A DNA stretch of 64,000 bases from NCBI RefSeq assembly GCF_002929335.1, contig NZ_PJIL01000007.1, positions 1 to 64,000 on the forward strand, in the 5' to 3' direction. How positions within the stretch are numbered: position 1 is the first letter of the stretch; every line of letters begins with the position of its first letter. Both the position numbers and the translations under genes were made by a program. This document shows, piece by piece, positions 27,667 to 36,192 of this stretch. Origin of the DNA: Arthrobacter sp. Y81. Lineage in GTDB: Bacteria; Actinomycetota; Actinomycetes; Actinomycetales; Micrococcaceae. The notes under the pieces were generated by a model. It saw only the letters and a list, made by a program, of their open reading frames with translations, had not been told where the DNA came from and made no database searches.

Positions 27667-28805
27667 CCGTCTGGGATGACCTGCAGGGCCAGCCTGCCGT
27701 CGTCGCCCAGCTCCGCCAGGCCGCCCAGGGCGAAGCCCTGACCCACGCCTGGCTGTTCACCGGCCCGCCGGGATCCGGCCGGTCCAACGCCGCGAAGGCG
27801 TTTGCCGCCGCCCTCAACTGTGACCAGGAAGACATCACCAGGCGCGGCTGCGGCGAATGTGCGGCCTGCCTGACCATCCTGGGGGAAACGCATTCGGACG
27901 TGGCGTTCGTCCGCACCGAAAAAGTCACCATCACCATTGATGAGGCACGGGACCTGGTGTCCACCGCCGGAAACCGTCCGTCATCCGGACGGTGGCGGAT
28001 CATCGTGGTGGAAGATGCCGACCGCATGGCGGAACGGACCACCAACGTTCTGCTCAAAGCCATCGAGGAGCCCACTCCCCGCACCGTGTGGATGCTGTGT
28101 GCCCCGTCCCCGGCGGACGTCCTGGTCACCATCCGGTCCCGCTGCCGCGCGGTGGCGCTGCGGCTCCCGCCCGCTGCCGATGTGGCGGCACTGCTGGTGC
28201 GGCGCGACGGCGTGGACCCGGCCCTCGCCGAACGTGCGGCCCGCGCAGCGCAGAGCCACGTCGGCATCGCGCGCCGGCTCGCCCGGGATGCTGATGCCCG
28301 CGAACGCCGGCTGGAGACCGTGCGGTTCCCGCTGGGATTGCGGGGTGTCACGGCGGCGGTCCTGATGGCCGAAAAACTGGTGAAGATCGCCACGGAAGAA
28401 GCCAACAGCTCCAACGAAGTGCGTGATGCCGAGGAGAAGGCAGCGCTCCTGGCCACGCTCGGCGCCCCCGAAAGCGGTACGCTGCCGCCCGCCATGCGAG
28501 GCCAGGTCAAGCAGCTCGAGGATGACCAGAAGCGGCGCGCCAAACGCTCCATCACCGATTCCCTTGACCGGACGCTCACGGACCTGCTCTCGTTTTACCG
28601 GGATGTGCTGATCATCCAGATGGGGAACGCTGTGGAACTGGTGAACGTTGAACTCAGGAGCGAGCTGACGGAGTTTGCCGGCCGTTCCGGTGCAGAGGCC
28701 ACGCTTGCCCGGATGGATGCGATCAACAAGGCCCGCCAAAGAATCACCACCACAAACGTCGCACCGCTGCTGGCCATCGAATCCATGGCCGCGAGCCTGA
28801 TCTAG
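27663..28805 (+). CDS. holB: DNA polymerase III delta' subunit
   Basis: A clamp-loader subunit of 380 residues, AAA+ family. It has AWLFTGPPGSGRSNAAKAFA (phosphate loop at 34-41 with Arg in place of the usual Lys) and a four-cysteine zinc module (Cys53, 63, 66, 69: NCDQED...RRGCGECAACL). It also has the sensor-type segments RIIVVEDADRMAERTTNVLLKAIEEPTPRTVWMLC and SRCRAVALRLP. The degenerate phosphate loop is common in delta', which does not hydrolyse ATP. It loads the beta clamp together with DnaX and HolA, encoded elsewhere. Confidence 0.92.
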   Translation: MTVWDDLQGQPAVVAQLRQAAQGEALTHAWLFTGPPGSGRSNAAKAFAAALNCDQEDITRRGCGECAACLTILGETHSDVAFVRTEKVTITIDEARDLVSTAGNRPSSGRWRIIVVEDADRMAERTTNVLLKAIEEPTPRTVWMLCAPSPADVLVTIRSRCRAVALRLPPAADVAALLVRRDGVDPALAERAARAAQSHVGIARRLARDADARERRLETVRFPLGLRGVTAAVLMAEKLVKIATEEANSSNEVRDAEEKAALLATLGAPESGTLPPAMRGQVKQLEDDQKRRAKRSITDSLDRTLTDLLSFYRDVLIIQMGNAVELVNVELRSELTEFAGRSGAEATLARMDAINKARQRITTTNVAPLLAIESMAASLI

Positions 28806-28882
28806 TGCCGTTCCGTCCAGCCCCGTCCCGGCGCCGCCCGTTCCCCGCCCGAGCCCACGCCAAATCCCTCAAGGAGCCCTGC

Positions 28883-30457
28883 ATGAAGCCTGCCCGACGT
28901 CTGCCCCTATGGTCACGGTCCGGAGCGACCGCGGTCAAGGCAGCTGCTGGCTCCGTGGCCGTGCTGCTCGCGCTGACAGGCTGCACGCTGTTCGGCACGT
29001 CCAACGGCGGATCAAGCGGCGCAAGCACGGGCAAGGCTGATCCGTCGATCGCCGAGGCAGCCCCCGAGGAGCTCCGGGGCTTCTACTCGCAGGAGGTCTC
29101 CTGGACAGCCTGCGAGGACAAGCTCCAGTGCGCCAAGATCAAGGTGCCCCTGGACTACAGCAAGCCTGACGGCGACAGCATCGAGATCGCGGCGCTCAAG
29201 ATGCCGGCAACAGGAAACAAGACCGGCAGCCTGCTGGTCAACCCCGGCGGTCCGGGCGGCTCGGGGTATGACTTCGTCAAGAACGCCGGCGCCACGAACA
29301 TTTCCAGTGAAGTGCGTTCCAGCTATGACCTCGTGGGGTTCGACCCCCGCGGAGTGAAGCGCTCCTCCCCCGTGACGTGCCTCACGGACCAGGAACGGGA
29401 CGAGTCCCGGGCCAAGAACTACGACCTCAGTTCCGACGCCGGCCTGGCCGCCGCCGTTGCGGACAACAAGGCAACGGCCGCAAAGTGCGCCGAAAAAACC
29501 GGTCCGCTGCTTGCACACGTGGACACCGTCAGCGCAGCCAAGGACCTGGACATCCTGCGCGCCGTGGTCAACGACACCAAACTGAACTACCTGGGCTATT
29601 CCTACGGCACGTTCCTGGGGTCCACGTACGCCTCGCTCTTCCCGGACAACGTGGGCCGCATGGTCCTCGACGGCGCGCTGGACCCTTCCCTCAGCAACGA
29701 GGAGCTCACCAGCGGCCAGGCCCGCGCGTTTGAGAAAGCCATCCGCGCCTACGTGGAGAAGTGCCTCGGGGACGACGGCTGCCCCCTGAGCGGAACCGTG
29801 GACAACGGTGTCCAGCAGATCCGCGAGGTGGTGGCGGCAGTGGACGCCAATCCGCAGCGCGCCCAGGACGGCAGGCTGGTCACCGGCTCGGCCTTCGTCA
29901 GCGGACTCATCCTGCCCCTGTACAACAACGACAACTGGCCCGTGCTGACCCAGGCGCTGGACGCGGCCCTCAAGGGCGACCCCTCACCGATGCTGCGGCT
30001 GGCCGATCTCGGCGCCGACCGGGATCCGAGCGGCAAATACACGTCCAACAGCGCCTTCGCCTTTACCGCCATCAACTGCCTGGACTACCCCATGGTCACC
30101 GACCCGGCCGCCATGCGGGCCGACGAGCAGAAGCTGCGGCAGGAATCCCCCACCCTGGGCTACTTCTTCGCCTACGGCGGCACCAACTGCCAGGACTGGC
30201 CCTACAAGAGCATCCGCACGCCCGCACCCGTGGAATACCCGGGCTCGGCCCCCATCGTGGTGGTGGGAACCACCGGCGACCCCGCGACCCCCGTAGAGTG
30301 GGCCGGCGCCCTGCGGAAGCAGCTGGGCAACGCCTCCCTGGTGACGTGGACGGGCGAGGGCCACACCGCCTACGGCCGCTCCAACACCTGCGTCAGCGAC
30401 GCCGTCGACGGCTACTTGCTGACCGGAGAGGCGCCTGCGGACAACACGCAGTGCTAG
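28883..30457 (+). CDS. secreted TAP-like alpha/beta hydrolase (tripeptidyl aminopeptidase type), lipoprotein
   Basis: A 524-residue exported serine hydrolase. ATG 28883 follows AAGGAG and begins a signal peptide ending in the lipobox LLALTGC, so it is probably lipid-anchored. The catalytic domain has the oxyanion segment LLVNPGGPGGSGYDFV, the nucleophile Ser240 in LGYSYGTFLG, an Asp in VVGTTGDPATPVEWA and a His in EGHTAYGRSNTC. The last 100 residues are the TAP-like C-terminal domain. Relatives are Streptomyces SlpD/SlpE and mycobacterial Rv2223c/Rv2224c, which trim peptides or esters outside the cell. It follows holB by 77 bases. Confidence 0.85.
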   Translation: MKPARRLPLWSRSGATAVKAAAGSVAVLLALTGCTLFGTSNGGSSGASTGKADPSIAEAAPEELRGFYSQEVSWTACEDKLQCAKIKVPLDYSKPDGDSIEIAALKMPATGNKTGSLLVNPGGPGGSGYDFVKNAGATNISSEVRSSYDLVGFDPRGVKRSSPVTCLTDQERDESRAKNYDLSSDAGLAAAVADNKATAAKCAEKTGPLLAHVDTVSAAKDLDILRAVVNDTKLNYLGYSYGTFLGSTYASLFPDNVGRMVLDGALDPSLSNEELTSGQARAFEKAIRAYVEKCLGDDGCPLSGTVDNGVQQIREVVAAVDANPQRAQDGRLVTGSAFVSGLILPLYNNDNWPVLTQALDAALKGDPSPMLRLADLGADRDPSGKYTSNSAFAFTAINCLDYPMVTDPAAMRADEQKLRQESPTLGYFFAYGGTNCQDWPYKSIRTPAPVEYPGSAPIVVVGTTGDPATPVEWAGALRKQLGNASLVTWTGEGHTAYGRSNTCVSDAVDGYLLTGEAPADNTQC

Positions 30458-30486
30458 GTCAGCAGCCCACGGCCTGACTTAACGGG

Positions 30487-31242
30487 CTAAGCGGACCGGG
30501 GTTCAAGCAGCACCGGCAGGTCGCGGATCGAATGCACGACGGCGGTGGCGCCGGCCGCGCGGAGCGCAGGCTCCCCGTGTGCCCCGGTGAGGACTCCGGC
30601 AACCGTGGTGGCACCGGCCCGCAGTCCCGATTGGATGTCTGCACAGCTGTCCCCCACCACGGCGACCTCGCGGACGTCGTCCAGGTCCAGGGCGAGGACA
30701 GCCGTCAGGATCATGTCCGGATACGGCCGGCCCCGCCCTGCGTCCGCAGGACACAGGCTGAGGTCCGCTAGCCCCATCCAGCCAAGGCTCTCCAGCACCA
30801 TGTTCTGTGTGTGGCGTCCGAAGCCCGTGGCAAGGCAGACCATGATGCCGGCCTCACGCAGCCAGCCAATCGCGTCCTCGGCGCCGGGGACAGCCCGGAT
30901 GATGCCGTCTGCTATCAGCTCATCGCAGCTGCGCTCGAAGAAGGTGTTCGCCGCCGCGGCTCGGTGCCGGTCCTCAAACAGCTGGCTGAAGACAGCGAGT
31001 TTTGACATCCCTGCGGTGTCCCTGGCGTACCGGAGCATGCGTTCGAACTGCTCCGACCCTTCCCTCACCCCCTGGTCTGCCAGGGTGCGGGTCATGGCAC
31101 GCTCCATGAGGCCGCCGTCGAACACTGTTGTTCCCACCATGGCCAGCACGGCGAGCCGGACGTCATGGGCGGCGCCCGGCTCCACCCCCTGCAGTGCGGC
31201 TTCGGATTCCCTTGCGGATACGTCTGCTGTGTCCGGAGTCAT
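30487..31242 (-). CDS. HAD-superfamily protein, phosphonatase-like, nucleophile lost
   Basis: A 251-residue protein from ATG 31242 (AAGGGG eight bases upstream). Residues 30-40 read LAVLAMVGTTV, aligning with the DMAGTT motif of phosphonoacetaldehyde-hydrolase-like HAD proteins, but the nucleophilic Asp is Ala34. The rest is intact: a helical cap, motif II VCLATGFGRHTQNMVLESLGW, a lysine/arginine motif III region (AGRGRPYPDMIL) and motif IV VAVVGDSCADIQSGLRAGATTVAGVLTG. Without the nucleophile normal phosphatase chemistry should fail, so it may bind ligand without catalysis or be decaying. No phosphonate genes adjoin. Confidence 0.75.
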   Translation of the reverse strand: MTPDTADVSARESEAALQGVEPGAAHDVRLAVLAMVGTTVFDGGLMERAMTRTLADQGVREGSEQFERMLRYARDTAGMSKLAVFSQLFEDRHRAAAANTFFERSCDELIADGIIRAVPGAEDAIGWLREAGIMVCLATGFGRHTQNMVLESLGWMGLADLSLCPADAGRGRPYPDMILTAVLALDLDDVREVAVVGDSCADIQSGLRAGATTVAGVLTGAHGEPALRAAGATAVVHSIRDLPVLLEPRSA

Positions 31243-31437
31243 GGCCAAGCCCCTTCGCTGACTTGCGGCCGTCGACCCGGCCGCGGTTGATCCTTCCACA
31301 GTGGGAGCCCGCCGGAACCCCTTGCTGAACCCGCTTCGACCGCAGGATGAACATCCAGACAACGTCCGCCCCGGCACTTCCGGGACACCTCCTGCCCGGC
31401 CGGACCGGCAATCTTGCGGATGCATGAATGGCTCATT

Positions 31438-31466
31438 TTGACCCGGGCAGGGGACTCTATTACAGT
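31438..31466 (+). promoter_or_regulatory. promoter of tRNA-Thr
   Basis: TTGACC, an exact 17-base spacer and TACAGT lie about 47 bases ahead of the tRNA. The rest of 31243-31513 holds nothing else that I can support. Confidence 0.65.
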
Positions 31467-31513
31467 TGTCTCTTGCATGATCCGCCCGGTTCTTCCGGGT
31501 CCTGTCATGCGGT

Positions 31514-31586
31514 GCTTCCTTAGCTCAGTCGGTAGAGCGTTTCACTCGTAATGAAAAGGTCATCAGTTCGATTCTGATAGGAAGCT
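31514..31586 (+). tRNA. tRNA-Thr (anticodon CGT)
   Basis: A full cloverleaf: acceptor GCTTCCT / AGGAAGC, D arm with AGCTCAGTCGGTAGAGC, anticodon arm TTTCA-CTCGTAA-TGAAA giving CGT, and T arm ATCAG-TTCGATT-CTGAT. CCA is not encoded. Confidence 0.95.
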
Positions 31587-31593
31587 CGGGAAG

Positions 31594-31636
31594 AACCCCG
31601 TGTTGTCGCTGGTTCGGCGATGATGCGGGGTTTTTT
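31594..31636 (+). terminator. tRNA-Thr terminator
   Basis: AACCCCG pairs with CGGGGTT around a 25-base loop, followed by six T. From here to 31847 I see no further gene. Confidence 0.75.
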
Positions 31637-31847
31637 ACTGGTTTGATGCGGGTGCCCACGACGGGGTGTGAACCTTTGTCCACCGCTCGTTGCGGGTTGG
31701 TCGTCGTGGCGAGGCTCAGTGCGATACGTACGAGCCGCTTGGCCCCGCCGTTGATCATCTCCGCAGCTGTTATTGGCTGGATCTTCCAGGCGTTCGGCAG
31801 TCGATAGGAGCGTGCGGACTTCTGCAGCGCCTGGAGGACCATGGAAC

Positions 31848-32279
31848 CTACTGCCCGTCACCGGACCACTTCCGGTTGTTATGGAAAGACACGCCTCCGA
31901 TGAGCCCCGCCAGGGCCGCCGGTAAGGCGAACAAACCAAGGATCTGCGGCATCAGCGATGGTGGAGTTGTGACCATCGTGGCCAGGCCCACCAGGGCAAC
32001 CGGCGCGGCAACGCAGATCGTGACCCAGAGCGGATACTGCCGGATCTGGGACCAGACGGCCGCCGCAATGGATGCGGCCGACCCGGCGAGCATGAACAGC
32101 CTGCCGACGCGCAATCGCTCCACAAACTCCGGTACAGGCTCGTAGACGGACAGCATCGTCCGCTCCAAAGATATGCCCGTCAGGACGATGGAGGCACCGG
32201 CTAACGCCGCCCAATGCAGCTCCCGCCGCCTCCACCACGGGCGGACGATGTAGCGTTCATCACTCGGTGAGTTCGTCAC
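31848..32279 (-). CDS. small integral membrane protein, unknown
   Basis: A 143-residue protein with a basic, tryptophan-containing N-terminus (RPWWRRRELHW) and four probable transmembrane segments: LAGASIVLTGIS, LFMLAGSAASIAAAVWS, LWVTICVAAPVALVGLATMV and ILGLFALPAALAGLIGGV. A short basic tail follows. I recognise no family. It is convergent with tRNA-Thr and divergent from the coiled-coil gene at 32375. The reading frame and hydrophobic pattern support a real gene. Confidence 0.6.
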   Translation of the reverse strand: MTNSPSDERYIVRPWWRRRELHWAALAGASIVLTGISLERTMLSVYEPVPEFVERLRVGRLFMLAGSAASIAAAVWSQIRQYPLWVTICVAAPVALVGLATMVTTPPSLMPQILGLFALPAALAGLIGGVSFHNNRKWSGDGQ

Positions 32280-32374
32280 TCTGCGATCTTATCCACTGGT
32301 TACAGCAGGCACCGCCGCAGTCGTTGCAGCACACTCGAAGGCACGAAAGCGGCCGCGGACCATATGATGCTCGC

Positions 32375-33391
32375 ATGGACGAGCAACAACTGGCGGACAT
32401 CGCCGCCGCGCTCTACAGGCTGCCGCTGGAGGAGTTCGTGACCGCACGGACAACAGCCGCAAAGACTGCCGCGGCGGATAGCGGCCGCGCCCCGGCCGAC
32501 GATGTCCGCGCCCTGCCCAAGCCCTCGGCAGCGGCCTGGGCCGTCAACATGCTCGCAGTGCACCGTCCTGGCCCGCTCAAGGAGCTTGCAGAGCTTGGAG
32601 CGTTGATGCGCAGCGCCCAGAATGACCTCGACGCCGGCGCCCTCCGTTCGCTCGCACAGGAACGGCGGCAGTTGCTGAACAAGGTCATGGACACAGCACG
32701 CACGGTGGCGGAAGAGCACGGCCGCAAGCTCAGCGGCGCGGTGGCCACCGAAGTGGAACAAACGTTGCGGGCCGCCACCGTGGACGAGGGTGCGGCCACC
32801 GCTGTGCGGAGCGGCAGGCTGCTCCGGGTACTTTCGGCGGACGGCGTGGACCGCGTGGACCTGCGCGACGCTGTGGCGGTCCCCTCCGTACTGACCCTTC
32901 CGACGGTCCCGGCGCCGGAGGTGGGGCAGGCGCCGGAGGCGAAACAGCCCGTACAGGCGCCCCGGAAGCCCACACGGCGCGGCGCTAAGGCCGGCGCCCC
33001 CGCGGACGGTGCGCCCGCCGCAACTTCCGCTGAGAAACCGCGCCTACAGGCCGTCCGGACGGAGCGGCCGGCCCCAACGCCGTCGGCTGTGGAGCGCGCA
33101 GCGGCGCGGCTGGCCGAAGCGGACGAAACGGCTGGCGCAGCAGCGGAGGAAGCCCGACTCCGCACGGAGGAATTCGAAGAGGCGGAAGCGGACATGACCC
33201 GGCTCGGGGAAGAAGCACGCAGCCTTCGCGAACGGCTCAAGGTTGTTGACGTCCAGTTCGATCAGGCCAGGAAACGGCGGGAGACGGCGGCAGCCCAGAT
33301 GCAACTGGCTTCCCGTGCCGCGGAGAAAGGCCGGCGCGCGGAAGTGCTCGCCCGTGAAAGGGTGCTCCGGCTTCGCAACACGCCGGACTGA
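32375..33391 (+). CDS. coiled-coil protein of unknown function
   Basis: A 338-residue cytoplasmic protein from ATG 32375. The N-terminal domain (1-190) is helical with ALYRLPLEEFVTARTTAAK and LPKPSAAAWAVNMLA, a combination I associate with actinobacterial proteins of unknown function. The middle (200-250) is a Pro/Ala/Arg-rich linker. The C-terminal part (about 255-338) is strongly coiled-coil, rich in Glu, Arg and Ala (ERAAARLAEADETAGAAAEEARLR). No catalytic motif is evident. A structural or nucleic-acid-associated role is only a guess. Confidence 0.65.
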   Translation: MDEQQLADIAAALYRLPLEEFVTARTTAAKTAAADSGRAPADDVRALPKPSAAAWAVNMLAVHRPGPLKELAELGALMRSAQNDLDAGALRSLAQERRQLLNKVMDTARTVAEEHGRKLSGAVATEVEQTLRAATVDEGAATAVRSGRLLRVLSADGVDRVDLRDAVAVPSVLTLPTVPAPEVGQAPEAKQPVQAPRKPTRRGAKAGAPADGAPAATSAEKPRLQAVRTERPAPTPSAVERAAARLAEADETAGAAAEEARLRTEEFEEAEADMTRLGEEARSLRERLKVVDVQFDQARKRRETAAAQMQLASRAAEKGRRAEVLARERVLRLRNTPD

Positions 33392-33430
33392 GTGGCCTTT
33401 ACTGTCAGGGGTCGGTTGCACACTGGATTC

Positions 33431-33667
33431 ATGGATACGAACCTCAGCAACACAAAGGCCTCCGCTCGGGCTAACCACGGCGGCGACGCCACTGGGCACC
33501 GGGAATTCCACGTCACCTACTTTGATGCCGACTGCGGCCTGATCCGGTCAGAGGTGTTCGACACCCTGGCCGAGGCGGAGCGTTTCGCCAGCCGCAATGT
33601 TTCCGACGAGCAGGGTTGGGCTGTCATCGACGCCGTGCCTGCCCAGCAGGGCCGCCTGGCAGCCTGA
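33431..33667 (+). CDS. small conserved-type protein, unknown
   Basis: A 78-residue protein from ATG 33431. After a Ser/Asn/Gly-rich start it has HREFHVTYFDADCGLIRSEVFDTLAEAERFASRNVSDEQGWAVIDAV. This beta-alpha-beta-like pattern resembles short proteins that hold one compact domain. There is no signal peptide or membrane segment. It follows the coiled-coil gene by 39 bases and may be co-transcribed with it. Function is unknown. Confidence 0.55.
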   Translation: MDTNLSNTKASARANHGGDATGHREFHVTYFDADCGLIRSEVFDTLAEAERFASRNVSDEQGWAVIDAVPAQQGRLAA

Positions 33668-33674
33668 GAAAACG

Positions 33675-33711
33675 CGGGACGCCCCGCACTGCGTAAGTGC
33701 GGGGCGTCCCG
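33675..33711. terminator. bidirectional terminator
   Basis: A perfect 15-bp stem CGGGACGCCCCGCAC / GTGCGGGGCGTCCCG with a 7-base loop lies in the convergent gap before the aldo/keto reductase stop. Flanking T is sparse. Confidence 0.8.
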
Positions 33712-33755
33712 TGATAGCCGGCCTCGGCGCTAAACCTCCGGTCCCTTGTGTCCGC

Positions 33756-34601
33756 CTAGGCGAAGTCGGAGACGGCCGGGTCCGGGCCGATGCGGCCGGC
33801 GCCCTGAGCAGTCCGGTCCAGCCCGTTGATCGTCTCGATGTCGGCGCTGTCCAGGGTCACGTCGAGGGCCGCGTGGTTTTCGCGGATCCGGGACTCCGTG
33901 ACGGACTTCGGAATCACCACATTGCCGACGGCCAGGTGCCAGGCAATGACCACCTGTGCCGGCGTGGCACTGTGCTTGGCTGCGATCTCTACGATGGCAG
34001 GGTGCTCGAGGAGCTCGCCGCCCTGGCCCAGCGGTGACCACGCCTGGGTGAGGATGCCCTTGGACGCGTTGAATTCGCGCAGTTCAGCCTGGTTGAAGAA
34101 CGGGTGCAGCTCCACCTGGTTGATAACCGGGACAACACCGGTTTCATCGATGATCCGCTGCAGTCCCTCAGTGGTGAAGTTGGAGACACCGATGGACTTG
34201 ACCCTGCCGCGCTTCTGCAGCTCGATCAGAGCCTTCCAGGTGTCCACGTACTTGTCCTGCTCCGGCTGCTGCCAGTGGATCAGGTACAGGTCCAGGGTTT
34301 CGAGGCCCAGCCGGTCCATGGATGCATCGAAGGCGGCAAGGGTGGACTCGTAGCCCTGGTCCGCATTCCACAGCTTTGTGGTGATGAAAATGTCCTCCGG
34401 CGTGAGTCCGGAGCGTTCAATGGCGCGGCCCACCCCCGCTTCGTTGCCATAGATCTTGGCGGTGTCGATGTGGCGGAATCCGGCCTCGAAGGCCTGGACC
34501 ACTACCTTTTCCGCCACGTCGTCCTCAACCTGCCACACCCCGTAACCGAGCTGGGGAATGGTGTTGCCGTCGTTGAAAGTCAGTTCAGGAGAAAGAGTCA
34601 T
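33756..34601 (-). CDS. aldo/keto reductase
   Basis: A 281-residue NADPH-dependent oxidoreductase of the AKR5 type (2,5-diketo-D-gluconate reductase-like). The catalytic tetrad is visible as Asp in FRHIDTAKIYGNE, Tyr in the same motif, Lys in DIFITTKLWN and His in LYLIHWQ. Cofactor-binding segments IGVSNF, NQVELHPF, AWSPLGQG and VIPKSVTESRIREN are present. The start is followed by the typical LTFNDGNTIPQLGYGVWQ. Substrate unknown. It appears monocistronic. Confidence 0.92.
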   Translation of the reverse strand: MTLSPELTFNDGNTIPQLGYGVWQVEDDVAEKVVVQAFEAGFRHIDTAKIYGNEAGVGRAIERSGLTPEDIFITTKLWNADQGYESTLAAFDASMDRLGLETLDLYLIHWQQPEQDKYVDTWKALIELQKRGRVKSIGVSNFTTEGLQRIIDETGVVPVINQVELHPFFNQAELREFNASKGILTQAWSPLGQGGELLEHPAIVEIAAKHSATPAQVVIAWHLAVGNVVIPKSVTESRIRENHAALDVTLDSADIETINGLDRTAQGAGRIGPDPAVSDFA

Positions 34602-34697
34602 TCGTTCATCGTGCCAAGGGCGGGCACCGCCCGGCCAGTGAAACCGGCCGGCTAAGCTAGGCGCTTAACCGGGAATAGCGGCCCGTTCACCCGGCTG

Positions 34698-34722
34698 GCG
34701 GGCCGGGGGCTCCCCGGCCCGC
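34698..34722 (-). terminator. GC-rich hairpin after the bpa-linked gene
   Basis: GCGGGCCGGGG pairs with CCCCGGCCCGC directly after the minus-strand stop. It has no T-run, so its terminator role is probable but not certain. Confidence 0.5.
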
Positions 34723-35207
34723 TACGAATCCTGCGGCTGTTCAGCAAGGCGGCGTTCGGCGTCGGCGATCTGTTCAAAAACCGATTCCGCACGGCGGCGC
34801 ACCGAGGCAGCCCCAACCGGCACGGGCCCGACGGCGAGGCGCAGCATCGCCGCCGCCTCCGCCGTGGTGGCGAGGGAGTTGCCGGCCTTGGACAGCGACC
34901 GGTGGACGCCTGCCAGTGCTCCCGGGATGTCCAGACCGTCGCTGGGTGAACGCCGCTGCGCTTCGACACAAACCTCCCGGACCCGGACGGAGAGGGCGGA
35001 GAGCTCGTTGGCGATTTCCACCAGCTCGGCATACAGCTGGTCATCCTCCACACCCTCCAGGACCTGGTGGTACCGGTCAAGCCCGCGGTGGAAACGGTCA
35101 TGGGCGCGCCGCCACAGACCCTTGCCGAGCTCGGCGTCGTCCTTCCGCCCCTGGCGGGCAGCTGCAAAAAATGCCACGGGGACCCTAAAGGTATTGGCCG
35201 GGACCAT
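34722..35207 (-). CDS. unknown helical protein overlapping bpa
   Basis: About 161 residues from ATG 35207 (ATG 35219 also possible), beginning VPANTFRVPVAFFAAARQGRKDDAELGKGLWRRAHDRF and continuing as amphipathic helices (GLDRYHQVLEGVEDDQLYAELVEIANELSALSVRVREV). No catalytic motif or membrane segment is evident. It begins inside the last codons of bpa in another frame, so the two are translationally coupled. This suggests a link to proteasome activation, but nothing in the sequence shows the role. Confidence 0.6.
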   Translation of the reverse strand: MVPANTFRVPVAFFAAARQGRKDDAELGKGLWRRAHDRFHRGLDRYHQVLEGVEDDQLYAELVEIANELSALSVRVREVCVEAQRRSPSDGLDIPGALAGVHRSLSKAGNSLATTAEAAAMLRLAVGPVPVGAASVRRRAESVFEQIADAERRLAEQPQDS

Positions 35208-35808
35208 GGTCCGGATCATCCGTTGTGCCGGCCTTCTCGGCACCGGGGTGCGCGGCCCGGGCACGCTCCGGCGTACCGTCCTCGCCGATCACGACGCCGG
35301 GGGCGATCACCGTCCCGGGAGGCAGCTGGCGCAGCTGCCGCTGTGCCATGGCGTGTTCGCGGGCTGCATGCTGTGCGGCGATGGCGGTCTGAATGCCGTG
35401 GAACAGTCCTTCCAGCCAGCCGACCAGCTGGGCCTGGGCAATGCGGAGTTCCGCGTCGGACGGTGTGGCCTGTTCGGGAAACGGCAGGCTGATCCGTTCC
35501 AGCTCTTCAACGAGTTCCGGAGCCAGCCCGTCTTCCAGTTCCTTGATGGAGCGTTCGTGGATTGCCGCCAGCCGCCCGCGCGCGGCGTCGTCCAGCGGTG
35601 CCGACTTCACTTCATCCAGCAGCTGCTTGATCATGGTGCCGATCCGCATCACTTTGGCGGGCTCGTCCACCAGGTCCTGGAGGTTACTGCCCTTGGGCCG
35701 GGGCCCGGCTTCAGGGTTCGACGCGGGGGCGGAAAGAGCCGCGTCGTCGAGAGTGGTGCCCTCTACAGGGGCGTCAACCGCAGGCTGAGTGTCGTTCGGA
35801 TCGCTCAT
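35185..35808 (-). CDS. bpa: bacterial proteasome activator Bpa
   Basis: A 207-residue homologue of mycobacterial Bpa/PafE (Rv3780, DUF2587). This ring-forming, ATP-independent activator opens the 20S proteasome gate. The helical core KVMRIGTMIKQLLDEVKSAPLDDAARGRLAAIHERSIKELEDGLAPELVEELERISLPF and the final GQYL, the C-terminal gate-opening motif, are both present. The first 40 residues are acidic and disordered. Its presence implies a 20S proteasome elsewhere in the genome; no prcBA, mpa or pup is in this window. It overlaps the following gene by 23 bases. Confidence 0.9.
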   Translation of the reverse strand: MSDPNDTQPAVDAPVEGTTLDDAALSAPASNPEAGPRPKGSNLQDLVDEPAKVMRIGTMIKQLLDEVKSAPLDDAARGRLAAIHERSIKELEDGLAPELVEELERISLPFPEQATPSDAELRIAQAQLVGWLEGLFHGIQTAIAAQHAAREHAMAQRQLRQLPPGTVIAPGVVIGEDGTPERARAAHPGAEKAGTTDDPDHGPGQYL

Positions 35809-35894
35809 GGCTTCATACTCTCACGAGCAACGAGCACAGGTGCCAGTCAATGAACGCAGTTGACCCGGACGGGACTGGCGGTGCCCGGGAAAGG

Positions 35895-35938
35895 CCGAGG
35901 GCGCCGTCGGCCCCTTAAGGATCCGGCGGCGCCCTCGG
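35895..35938 (-). terminator. terminator of the cstA-ybdD operon
   Basis: A 12-bp stem CCGAGGGCGCCG / CGGCGCCCTCGG with a 20-base loop lies 50 bases past the short gene's stop. T-run is absent. Confidence 0.6.
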
Positions 35939-35987
35939 GCTGCGGAGTTGACCTCAGCAGGACCGGCAGCTCAGCAGCAAAGGCCGG

Positions 35988-36179
35988 TCAGCAGCAGCGG
36001 CCCTGGGGATTGCTGTCCTGGCGGTCCGTGTGGTCCCGCCAGAACTCGCGCTCGCTCATGGGCGCACCCTTATGCCCTGAAGCCGTGTGATGCTCCAGGT
36101 ACTTCCTATAGGCGTCCGCACCCATCACACTGCCGAAGTACCGGGCGAAGCCGCGGAACCCCTCGAGTATGGCGTTCAT
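35988..36179 (-). CDS. YbdD/YjiX-family small protein
   Basis: A 63-residue cytoplasmic protein: GFARYFGSVMGADAYRKYLEHHTASGHKGAPMSEREFWRDHTDRQ, then a Cys-Cys C-terminus. This is the short family always found beside CstA/BtsT-type transporters. Its start is 13 bases after the cstA stop, so it belongs to the same operon. Family members are thought to be needed for transporter function, but the mechanism is unknown. Confidence 0.88.
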   Translation of the reverse strand: MNAILEGFRGFARYFGSVMGADAYRKYLEHHTASGHKGAPMSEREFWRDHTDRQDSNPQGRCC

Positions 36180-36192
36180 GATCGGGTCCGCA

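Noticed and set aside
31525..31842. Minus-strand ORF of about 105 codons overlapping tRNA-Thr
   Set aside because: Its C-terminus is the antisense of the tRNA, a common false gene. No ribosome site or family feature was found.
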